The notes beneath the pieces are model-generated. The model searched no databases. It saw only the letters and a program-made list of their open reading frames with translations, and was not told the origin of the DNA. A program made the translations under genes and the position numbers. A stretch of DNA of 64,000 bases from Xylaria sp. FL1777 (taxonomy: Eukaryota > Ascomycota > Sordariomycetes > Xylariales > Xylariaceae): the NCBI GenBank assembly GCA_022578965.1, contig MU400577.1:162278-226277 (forward strand), given 5' to 3'. This document shows positions 1 to 10,909 of the stretch, piece after piece; the stretch's first letter is position 1, and every line of letters begins with the position of its first letter.

Positions 1-1092
1 GAGGTCGAGGAGGAGTTCGACAATCCGAGCTTGTGGTCGTCGAACAGCAAATGATCGCGACCGAGAATGCCCAAATCCAGTAGACCTATCTCTGGACGAC
101 GGCGTAGGGGATGCCCCACCGGGAGACGATGTGCTGGAAGTTGGGCCAATGGGTTGGCCTTTGTATTCGGCGATTGGTAGTGAAGAAAGGTCCGACAATT
201 GACGGCTCTTGCGAGCTTCGAGCGCGTCAAGTACTTTAACGATAGCGTGCCGGTGTTCGGTTAGGCTCTCCTGTGCCATTTGAACGTCCATCTCGGCTCG
301 GTGCTCTTGCAGGCAAAGATCTGTGTGCTTTTCAAACCACCAAGATGGAATTTGGCGCTCACAGATCCTACAGAGAACCGGTGTTGGTGCAGGCGGCTGG
401 TTGACAGGGTCGTCTTGGCCCGACTCGGCCAGTTGCGTCAAGTAACTAGCAAGGATTTCTGCTCCTGAGCCAAGAGACTCCACGATTAAGGAGGGGAGAT
501 CGATCTTGATCTCACGAGGTGGAACCCACGGACGTATCATCCACATAGTCTAGCACTACAGTTAGATGATTCACGAAGGACAATACTATCAGCTGGTTCT
601 TACATGACTTTCGCCACCCGTAGCACGATCGTAAACCATAATGCCCTGGGCCTCCAATTCGATCGATACAGGTTCCGAGTCCCCAGACTCAGGTTCCTTC
701 ACAGCTTCAGCCGTGTACAGCTTAGACATAGGCCCAAGGCAGACAGTGAAGCGGATGTACTGACTGCGGGAGTCGTCCTTCCTCATCGAGTCGATGGCAT
801 CGGTGAACGCATTTTTGTCCTCGCTGACGATGAGGTCGGCGATAGGGCGGTTCTCGACGGTACTTGGCTGTGTACCAATCACGTCAACCCAAGACGGGCT
901 AACCCACTTAATCGAGGCGTCGAGGTTGATGTCGACAATGATGTTCAGGGTCTGCTCGGCGGCCTCGCGAAGCTCCTTTCGCTCCTCCTTAATATTTTCA
1001 CTCAGCGACCTCTCCATCATGGCAGTGCCAATAGCCTGGGCGCGGAGAGAGGTGACGGCGGGAGGCGCCAACTTGTTCAGATCGAGCTCCAT
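1..1092 (-). CDS. rim15: Rim15-type serine/threonine kinase, N-terminal part only
   Basis: N-terminal part of a PAS-domain protein kinase of the Rim15/Cek1 family, which in yeast controls entry into quiescence downstream of TORC1/PKA. Exons 1092-604 and 549-1 (running off the window) are joined by a 54-nt GT-AG intron in phase 0. The start is the ATG at 1092 in context AACCATGG; a frame open further upstream has no other ATG. Residues about 46-115 form a PAS-like segment (EQTLNIIVDI, then IKWVSPSWVDVIG). Residues 223-242 hold a Cys2-His-Cys zinc-finger pattern (C223, C226, H238, C242, around CRICERQIPSWWFEKH), which sits between the PAS and kinase domains in this family. The kinase and receiver domains would lie beyond position 1 and are not visible. 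The assignment is a family match by eye; the PAS plus zinc-finger order makes it fairly safe. Confidence 0.85.
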
Positions 1093-1205
1093 GGTTGAAA
1101 GAGGCAGACAGAGCACTCAATTGCGCGCTGGCAACATCGGGCAAACGTGATCCTCCCCGTGGACAAGGTGTAGGGAGGCTACGGGGGGTGCGAACGCGTA
1201 GTCGG

Positions 1206-1233
1206 ACGTCAGACGTCAGACGTCAGACGTCAG
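1206..1233. repeat. Four tandem CRE half-sites upstream of rim15
   Basis: Four perfect head-to-tail 7-bp units, ACGTCAG on the plus strand (CTGACGT in the sense of rim15), at 1206-1212, 1213-1219, 1220-1226 and 1227-1233. They lie 114-141 bp upstream of the rim15 ATG. TGACGT is the half-site bound by ATF/CREB-type bZIP proteins. A regulatory role is inferred from position and sequence only. Confidence 0.6.
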
Positions 1234-4200
1234 AGGTGGTTCGTTCGCGTTGAGTGCAAATCAGGGTTCTATAAGTCGACACAATGCAGAGAGCCAGGTG
1301 GGCTGGCGGGGAGCCAGAGTCAGCAGCTGGCAGGAGCCCGAGACATGACGGGAGTTGACGGTGCGCAAGGGCGGTACAGAGATAGGCCGTGGTCGCCTGA
1401 GCCGGTTGATCGAGGGCGAGACGGCCTGATCCCGCGTCGAGAGCTCTCGCCCAGACCGTATCGTGGGGAGTTCGGTGCAGTGTGCAGTTCCTACGAGAGC
1501 AAATCGACAAGGCGGTCCTTTAACGAGGCGATTGGCAGGGACGGAGAGGGGGAGGTCGAAGGAGAAGGAGGTTGCACGGCCAGAGAGCGACAATGGTCAA
1601 CTTGGCGAACACAGGTTGAATTGCAAGGTTGCTGTCAGTCTCACGGTGGGAGGAAGTCAGGAATGTCCGGGGGGGTTGAAGAGCCGGTAGGTCGGAGAGG
1701 TGAGGTGAAGGGAATTGGTGATGCTTAGCTGGTGCACTGTGGGGGCTTTGGCGTGGTGGAGGTACTTAGTTTAGGTGGTATGTGTGGTATGTATACTTGG
1801 GTTGTTTAGGTACCTACCGTACTCTACCTACCTTGCTCTACGCAGCACGTCTCGTGCTCAAACGCTCTTTCTACACGAACAAAAACATCAGATGGTACAA
1901 AGACCAAAAACAGACGGTCAGGTGTCCAGTCCCCGTTTCCTCGTGCAGGAACACTACGCGCGCTAGGTAACCGTTCCCTAGGTAGGCCATCATTCGGGGA
2001 ACAAAGGTCCCGGCCCCGCGCCTACCAGTCGGCCCCCTTCTCTTTCACTGTGCCGTATGAGGCCAGAAAGAGTCGAATGCATATCGCAGGGGACCAGGAA
2101 ACCGTGGAAACAACAAGACTGTATTTTTAAGCTTAATGTTGCAGGAATTGGGGTATTTTTAGGTACTATACACTAAGTACCCAGGTATGTCGAGACTCAA
2201 GCTTTAGCTACATCACCCTAAACAATTTTCGAGAACTCTGTCTCTATACGTGTAGTGTATTACCCCATCAACAATTACAATTACAATTTTAAGAACTAAA
2301 CTCAACCCATCTAACGTCAATACCTATATCATTGCTTTTCAAGGAGATGGCAATCGAAACGTTTCAATTGGATTCAGCATGTTCTCAGAACCTACGCAGA
2401 TCTAACTTTTGTGCCATTGTACCTAGTGTATGTGTATCTGTATGCGTAGGTATCCAACTACAAAGCAAACCGGCAACCATTAGGTAATTAGAGCGGCATG
2501 CACCATGCTAACTAACAAGCTTATCAATATCCATACATTAGGTATCCTATTTTGTTTCATGCTGTCCAGACTCAACACTTCAGAATTGGAACGCTCACAG
2601 TATTTGCTATCACGCCTACGCCACCAGTACACGTGTAGGCAGTTTAGACATGACGGCTTACCAAACAACAATGTAGCGTAAGTAATGGCATAATGCTCTA
2701 CCTATATCAGCACAGGGATAGAACAGCCGAGCTATTTCTCCTTTGTCCAATCCTTTGCGTCCCCATACCTAGCATAATCAAGGAAGACTAAGGCATAGCT
2801 TACCAACCTAGGCGGTTCGCTTGGGCCAATGGGAACATTCACCAGTTAAAAGGCGAGAGGGCGGATGGTACCGGACGGGTCGCCGTCTTGCTTAACGAGT
2901 TACGAAGATTGGTGCATGATACAGCCGCCACATACACACACATACAGGCTACCCTCCTGCTCTCGCATATGCTCGTTTACATTGGTCTCTTTCAGATGAA
3001 TAAATCAATCAAATAAACAATTTCTTAAGGAGAAAATAATGGGGGAGAACCCACGTAGTATAGATGGCTCTTCGTGAAGTTTTGATATTCAAATGTACAA
3101 CTATACCTCTGTTTGCACATACAATCAAACACTAGGTATACTTACTTAAAGCCGTTATAAGCACTAGTTGGCTAATTCAAGACATTAACCCCATGTCTCA
3201 CACACCGCGTACTAAGCAAGGATATACAGTTTACCCTAGTGTCTGTAGATGCCGGAGTGTTGTGATAACTAGCGAGGCCAGAAAATAAAATACCTAGGTG
3301 TGAGTAGTAAACACCCCTACACCTCCACGGTTATTTGTATGCATCCTCTCTTTAACGGGATATGTACAAGCAAATCCCTATAGCAACAGCCACTCACTAC
3401 GTCAATGGTATGACCGGTAATCGATATTGATATTAATATCCTACAGTAGGTAGGTAGGGGAACTATAATCTCTTTATGTCGCCTTTCTTGGGTTCACCTA
3501 GAGAACCATCTACCTATTACTGGCTTGACCCCAAACTCTTAATCACACCAAAGCTTTCCCTTACGTCTTAGTCTAGAACGAGAGGACCAAAGTTGGGGTT
3601 GCAACACATTAGCGCATCCTTTTCCGTTGTGATGGTATACCTAGGTACAGTAGTTGATGCCCAGACACACCTGACTCGCCCAGCAAACTGCCGCTTAATA
3701 CGTACTGCGCAGGTAGTGGATGGAACATATACAGAACCAGGCTGTTATCTTGCCAATTATGCCCAGAACCGGTGGGATATACCGGATACTACCTTGGTAG
3801 GCATGTTGGCTTGAGCCGTGCAGGCTTCTACTTTTAGGTAGGTGTCAAGTAAGCATATATGGCTCAATGCGGCCATATGCACATATTGTGTAGGTATACG
3901 TATACTCAGTGCTATATTTGAAGTAAGTGATAAGACTTTCATCCTACGCATAGGTTAGTGTACTTGATCCTCGTCATCTCGAGCATGGCTTGCATGTCAG
4001 CAATGCACCTCTGATCACGAACGAGGGGGGAGGCGGTCAGACAGACAAGACGTCAGTGGACGGGATATCTGTGATAGCCCACGGATATTGCCTCAATGTC
4101 GCGCAAGTCAATTGGCAGAGGATTGTACATCACCGTATGCTGATCTGGCAACCGGGAGCTCTGATCAGACACTGATAGACAGTGACATAGCGGTAAAGGA

Positions 4201-7200
4201 GGAATGGGAGAAGACAAAAAGACCCATCGAATTTCGAGAGTCTGTCGAGAGACACTAAACGGCATCGGCCGATGACCATTCCACGACCAGCAGTTTCCAT
4301 CGCCCCACCAAAATAAGTCTTCCTACCTTTGCTCTCTACAGCCCATCAACTGCTCATCATCTGCTTCTCCGAAGGCCAATGCCAGCCGATGCGGCAATGC
4401 ATCTCACTCGTGCCCTTGCGCCATCAGCCAATCCTCATGCGCTTCTCGACGGGATATCCACAGCCAGTGTCGCAGACAAGCCAGACACATCTATCGTCGT
4501 CCCATTGACCACTGGGAACCTCTGGTTCCTACACCCATTGTCAAGAGTACAGGGAAGGTGACGAGCCATCCTACACGGTTGATCCTCGCTAAGCCAAGCA
4601 GTCCCCCGGTGATCGTGTTACTCATCGTGTCACTGATCGTACACCATCTCTCCCCACAATATCGTTGAGATCGCAGGCTTTGTGACGATCTCGAGATGTT
4701 CAGCTGATCCATTCCAGCCGAGCTGCTCATACATGCAGTGCAAGATATACGCAGTATGAATAGGTATGTAAAACAGTTTTGAGGGAAAGGTCGGCTGATT
4801 CGCATTAATTAATGCACCTAGAAGTAGTACATTGTTGATCCGGACGGATGATGTCACGGCCCAGGTCAAGTAACCAGCGTGAAAATCGGTGTTGCCTGTG
4901 CTACCTTAGCCGTCACACAGATTGGCATTCCAACAGAGTCTCAGTATCACATGAGATGAGGGGCGATGCTTGGGTCAAGCATTAGATCTCGCAGCCAAAG
5001 ACTGTGATGTCGCCATCGCCTTCATCACACGTGTGCCACTTAACTAAATGGTCGATTTTTTTTCCCGTGAACCACGGAACCTTTTCGTGATACCTATCCC
5101 ATTAGCTATCAACTACAAGAAGATAGGAAAGATTGGTCCACACTACATCGCAGGTGGTGTGCACTAATCGAAGGAATCTGCAGTCCTTCCAATGGACGCT
5201 TCCGGAGCTGGAACCGCTGTCCCTGTACGATGCACCCCAGAGTTGTACGCAGTAGTGTAGACGCGTTTCCTTTGCAGTCTGGTGCAGGGTTTGGCTATCC
5301 TTGAACGTCAAGATGCATGACCAAGTCAAAGCGTCAAGAGGCGAACCGCGGATTTAGGCAAAACGCGTCTTGGTCTCCATCAATGACTACAGTGTTACCG
5401 GTGCCGGTGAGCTCCGCCAAGCTGACTCTAGGATAAAGTTCTCCGCACGTCGGGACATACCTATAGAAGTTATTATCGTATGGGCGAGAAATGGTGTTGT
5501 TCTGTCTTCAGTGGCCTCGGGCTTCGTTGCAGTACACTAATTGATCACTCGTTAAGATCACCATTCTGTTTTTTCTTCTCTTGTTTTCGAACCATTGTCT
5601 CCTGTCAATACATCGCCTTGAAGTCATATACCCAATTCGATGGATGCCTGTGACGGATGGCCCAGAGGAAGACGACAGACCACAGCGTAGAGTGATGCCC
5701 ATAAGTGCCCTAGTAATAGACGGAAGCCTCGTGACCTTCTATATGTCTGGTACGTGCTTTGAGGAATGGATGTTGTGCTGGTATGGAATCGTCAATTCAT
5801 AGCTCACCATCAGGGAGTGAGCCTTGCACCAGTATTGCCCAGCTGCGATGAAGTCCTTCCGTTTATGGATAAAGATGCAGTCACTCTAGACAGACATCTA
5901 TCTTTGCACGGCAGCTGCAGCTCTGCAGGCTTCTTCCACGTGAGTCTAGTAAACTCACTGAAGCTAGTCGACCCCTCCTAATGTCAGTATGTGTGCAACT
6001 TCCAACTCATACTTAACATCACCGTCCACAACGCACATGTTAGCCACCGATGTCCATTACCCGGGACACACCGAAGTTTCTTCCGGTTATTCATCTGCCG
6101 CCTCGTTGGCCGCCGTGTTTTCGAGGATTATCTAGCCTAGGAAAGGAATGAGTCAGAGCAAAACCCTCGTGAACCATCTAGCCCGCAAGGCGGAGGCTTA
6201 TATCACGTGGGGGTCAACCAAGGCAGCAGGGCCCGAGACGGCAATGACAGCTTCGCAACGGTATCTTCGATGCAGGGTAAGGTGTTGCCTTATTGACATT
6301 GGCATCAATGAAGGTCTAGGAAGTCACCCAGATGCTTCGCTGGGTAGTATATGCGTCATCAGAGGGTGACTGATTCGGAGCGAATATCATCTGTAGGCGC
6401 CTAAATGATCAGGCCCATCGTGCAATTCCGAATAGAGTGCTCACGAATAGAGTAGAATGAGGCTTCTTAAGCCGTGTAACGGTCGGTATGACCTCCTTTC
6501 GGTCGCGACGTGGAGCTCTTCTTACACTCAGGAGCTCCAACATTGAGCAGGCATCATAGGATATGTTGTAAGCGTCACGTACGATACACGCACGATTTTA
6601 TCTCTTCTGCGTTGTGAAAATGCTTGGAGGTTTAAATGTTCTTCAATGATATACAGCCTCGTTGCTAATAACCCATAAGAAACGTTAGCATTCAAGATGC
6701 CGATTATAAGCTTGTATAGGGGAGTCAAACCAGCAACTTGAGTTTACTAGACATATTCAATACAGAGAAGAGTCGCGTTCCGAATAAACGGAGGCATAGC
6801 CGTGGGTCGTAGTCAGTGGTGAAATAAGACCTCATGCCATCAGCGAAGAGAGTTGCAGATAGGCAGAAGCATTGAGTGGCATCAGATCAGTTACTCAAGG
6901 CTCAGCTCGAAGTGAAGGCTGTAGTACCGGTAATCAAAACGGAGAACATAGAAGTAGCCTTATCAATCATGTCTCAGGACACTCGAAACTACTAGCTCTA
7001 CACCCTACTATGGTTCTAGCGATGACACTTACTTAAGCTTACAACATGTTCCGCAGGCATCCCAAAGGTAGATTTACTACTTCTCACGGCTTCGCCCATT
7101 CAACATGATTTGGTCCTCCCCCCCTCCCCCACCCAGCTGGACGATTTAGGTATTATCATTCGTATACGTATAGCTACTAGATAGTAAGACAAAGTCAACA

Positions 7201-8124
7201 TGCAATTCCTTAGAATACCGTAAGTCGGCTGGCGTCCAGTCTCGGAATCTATTATTATTCTACACTATCCCTACGACGTACCTAGGGCTTTGCTGACAGG
7301 TCGGTATTGTTGACGAACCCCCCATGCTCGGTACTCACTAGCCGCAGACATTTTGCCGATCGCAAGCTTATTTTTTTCTCTCCCACTCGTGCTCTCTCAG
7401 CTCTGACTGGACGTGTGGTATTCTAGAAACAGCAGAGAATCATAAAATTACCCTGGTATACGACCCTGCGTTTCCGGCATTTGAGAGAGAGACCCCGTAA
7501 GCTTCCTTTCTGGGACTGATGCTTACTCACCCGAATCTCCCTCGGATGGCCTGTGGGCGCGGCGCAGCCCAACAGCTGGAGTTGGCCGATAGCGCTTTGC
7601 TGCTTCCAGCCTGTCGATCCCTTTCGATAGCCTAGCCAAGGGCATGTCTATCCGCGTTTCAGGATATTCTGGAGAGGAAGCGCATTGAATCTGACTCTGA
7701 TTTTAGCATGCCGTCAGTAGTGTAGTGTAGAGAGTTACTATGCTGCAATCCGAGACCCGTTGTTTTCCAACATGCTATTACAGGGTCTTCAATTCTAACT
7801 TACCGGTACAATGCGTAGGACTACTGTAGATGACTGTATGCATACCGGGTAGGGCTTTGATCAGGCTTGGCTACGGCTTCTAGCAGTAGCCGAAACTTAA
7901 CCAATCATTTACTACCTACCTACTTACCTAAGTAGTCCTGATGTATACCTAGGTAATTGTAAACCCGGCAAACATAAACATTCCGGCATGTGGGATGTAC
8001 CTACCGTTGATCACTGTTACTATTAGTTGCTTTACGAGACTGCAGGCAATGTATACAGAGGGAAGATTCGGTCTGCTTATGCCATACACTATCTACACTT
8101 TTTGAGAATTAGTTTGTAAGTATG

Positions 8125-8156
8125 CAGCACTTTCAGCACTTTTCAGCACTTTTTTG
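8125..8156. repeat. Short tandem repeat CAGCACTTT x3
   Basis: Three consecutive copies of CAGCACTTT(T) beginning at 8125, 8134 and 8144, ending in a T run. It lies in non-coding DNA about 1.2 kb upstream of the bZIP gene. No function is assigned. Confidence 0.7.
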
Positions 8157-9206
8157 AGGCTACATATAACAAACATAGAGGTTACATAAGATAGCTCGGA
8201 ACTTTTCAATGTAAGTCTTCTTCTGCTCGGCCTTTCTGCTCTATCTAGGTCTAAGTTAGTGTACACTACACTAGACTAGAGCGCTAAAGTTAGGTACAAC
8301 TTGAGCGGAAGCAAGCGATGGCCCACCCAACAGGCCAATGCTCGGATTCAAGATCTGCGTAGTAGTACAGTCTACGTTAAGCGAGATAATCGTCTGTTCA
8401 CAACCTAACAAGTGGTACTCATTGTCGGTGGATGTCAGGCAGAAATAATCACGGTTCCTAGTAGGCTGAGCTTGTACCCCGAATGATAAGCTAACGTGGC
8501 AAATCACCCTAACCCAAATGAGTCAGCGGCTACATAGGGTACGCAGTAGTCCAGTTCCCTCGACTCTGGTTGGTGAAATCGCTTGTAGAGTGCGAGTACG
8601 GGAGGTAAGTGCTACGCAGAGAGGTACACAGAGTAACACTACAATATTACGCTATGCGTAGGTACTGCTGCGTACATGTAAGGGAAGAAGGGAATGAATG
8701 GCCCGGGACCATTATTATTACTACGCAGCCCCTTCCCTGGTCCAATGGCAGCACGGAAGCCTCAGCCCATCGAGGCACGCAAAACAAACCCACTGGAGGC
8801 CGGGGACCGCGTCGACCTGATTCCCTCCGCATTACATTGCATTCGCCAGGAACCCGATCTGGTCTCACCTCCTCTTAGTATCTTAGTATACACTACTACC
8901 GGATCCCCTGGTGCTGCCCTGGTCGCGCCCTCGAGCGAGCCAGCCATGTACGCCATCCTCGCATGAAGAGGATTGCCTTCCGTCGCCGCCGCTCGCTTTG
9001 TCCTGCTGGGAGTCTCCATGCTAACGCTTATTCCGGCATGGCGGCTTTGGTGTCGTGCGCCAAAGCAGACCAAAGGAAAATAGCCCCATCCACAGCGAAC
9101 CCACCCTTGGCGGGAAGTGATTTGAGTTATCTGTCATCGTATGTAACACTGGCACCCTTCTTTCTGCTCTGCTCCTGGTCAGCAGCACCGCCACCGCCCT
9201 GGCTGG

Positions 9207-9321
9207 GTAAGTATTTGAGACGTCTAACTCCCGCTGTTCCGATCTGTGTTTTGTCTATCTATCTGTCTGTCTGTGTGTCTTGAGCTTGTTGTTCATCGTA
9301 CAAAGTTCTTTGTTCTCATAG
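9207..9321 (+). other. Possible 5'-UTR intron of the bZIP gene
   Basis: A consensus donor GTAAGT at 9207 and an acceptor TCATAG ending at 9321 bracket 115 nt just upstream of the bZIP start codon at 9352. The intervening sequence carries TCTAAC near 9233, a usable branch site though far from the acceptor. Removing it would leave a short A-rich leader before ATG. This is a prediction from splice signals only. Confidence 0.35.
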
Positions 9322-9351
9322 GGAAAAAAAAAAACACAACGATCATACACC

Positions 9352-10909
9352 ATGGCCACCATGACTGCTAACGTTGGTCCCGCCGCCAGTTACCCTTCTC
9401 CCCCGCAATATTCACCTCCATCAGATAAACCCATGATGGATGGCAGCTACGAGCCTAACTCGATGTCTTCCTCTTCATCTCCACATGCCACTCATGGCAA
9501 CTCTAACGACAAGAGTCCTCTGTCGTCACTAAATCTCAATTTTCTCAAAACCCTCAGTGAAAAGAGGACCACGAGGGACGGCAACCCCCCAAAGCGACGA
9601 GGACCTAAACCTGACAGTAAGCCGGCTTTGACCCGTCGTCAGGAATTAAATCGTCAAGCGCAAAGGTATGGGCAAATCAATACGTCACTGTTAAAATTGT
9701 ATCATTCTAACAATAGTTTATAGAACGCATCGTGAGCGCAAGGAACTTTATATCAAGGCACTAGAAGATGAGGTACTGCGATTGAAGGAGGTGTTCAGCA
9801 ATGTATCGCAAGACAAAGACAAGCTCGCCGAGGAGAACCGCCAGTTGCGAAACCTTCTCCATCAAAATGGCATTGCCGCGTCGGGAGTCGGAGCTATGGA
9901 CGATGTCATCAGCAATCCAAGCATGGGATACACCTCAAGCGGGAGCATTTCCGGCAGTTACGCACCAGGCTCGAGCTCCGCATTCACGCCTCCCATGACG
10001 GCCATCTCATCCCTTCCATCAGTGGCTGGCTCGACGCAGCTGATGGGTACCCACATGGGCCAGCACCATCCCGTCCAGAGTGTTGTGGACTACGACCAGG
10101 CTGGGATTGATTTCGTGTTAGCGTACGACCTCCCCGTTGACCCCTCGAAGGCATACATGTCACCTCCCCATCAGTGAAGAAGGTAACCAAGTCCCCCACT
10201 TTCGAGGAGAGGAAGGGCTGGTTTCTTTCTCGCTTGATGAACAAGGAGAGAGTTTTCCGGTGTTTTCCATCATCGTAGTTGGTGATTTCTCGTTAGAAGC
10301 AAGAAGAAAATGGGAACAGTGTCGCTAATTACAGCGGTCGCGTTGGACAATGTAGTCTCGAGAAGCCCTGCATGGACCACCTACCGTGGCTATTAGAGAA
10401 GGGCAGCGATAGCCCCGGCGAGCCCTGCGGTCATGCCCTGATGGCCTCGTGCCCCCCGGAGCCCTTCGGCGAGCTCACTAGCGAAATCCCATTCGGTACT
10501 GCCCACAGTGCTGCAGCCGAAGGGGTCGAGACAAAGGCGATGAAAGGAGAGCATCAGTCTCTGAAGACCTGGGAGCTGTCCAAGGGAGACCTCACGACCC
10601 TCCTAGATCTTAGCAAGAGACTAGATCTGGACGGAGAAATCACTCCTGTCATGGCTTGGGGCATGATCCTAGGACACCCGCGCCTCACCGAGTTGACTCG
10701 CAAGGACTTCGAGAGGATCACTGATGATCTGAAGGGCAAGGTCCGTTGCTATGGGTAAGTCAATGACCTAAATTGGATGCCTATTCCACTCTACATGACT
10801 CTAACCCGTACATAATAGATTCGGCGCCGTCATGGAAGAGTTCGAAGTGCGTGACTCTCTCAACGCCGTCCTCTCCGCCAAGCCTGAGGCAAGCCTTGGC
10901 GCCTTTTAA
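9352..10909 (+). CDS. bZIP transcription factor with conserved C-terminal domain
   Basis: Nuclear DNA-binding protein, 400 residues, exons 9352-9665, 9724-10122, 10356-10754 and 10819-10909 (introns 58, 233 and 64 nt). The start ATG lies in CACCATGG. The basic region (about residues 80-112) contains NRQAQRTHRERK. Asn100 and Arg108 keep the canonical N-x7-R spacing, and the layout resembles Yap/Pap1-type NRAAQRAFR. A coiled-coil zipper follows (about 112-150: ELYIKALEDEVLRL and onward). The middle is Ser/Gly/Pro-rich. The C-terminal part, starting around FVLALEKPCMDHLPWLL across the second splice junction, continues with GHALMASCPP and a Leu-rich helical segment, and looks like a conserved fungal module. 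Intron 1 interrupts the Arg105 codon inside the DNA-recognition helix. Stress or redox regulation would be guesswork. Class is sure, target genes unknown. Confidence 0.88.

Larger units (their letters stand above)
1093..9351. other. 8.3 kb interval without a recognisable gene
   Basis: The left 0.7 kb is GC-rich leader or promoter DNA of rim15. From about 1.75 kb to 8.3 kb the sequence is more AT-rich, has stops in all frames and many short TAGGTA/TACCTA words. I found no conserved protein, transposon end or RNA gene. It holds three TACGCAGTA nonamers (4748, 5246, 8540), two TACCTAGGTA palindromes (3638, 7946) and a triple CAGCACTTT repeat (8125-8156). From 8.6 kb the sequence becomes GC-rich again and is probably the promoter and leader of the bZIP gene. 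Open frames there are short and overlap on both strands. Confidence 0.6.

Noticed and set aside
604..1150. Plus-strand open frames over the rim15 first exon
   Set aside because: They are antisense shadows; the minus strand encodes a conserved PAS-containing sequence.
1750..8300. Transposable element remnant
   Set aside because: No terminal repeats, target-site duplications, or transposase/reverse transcriptase motifs were seen; repeated words alone are not enough.
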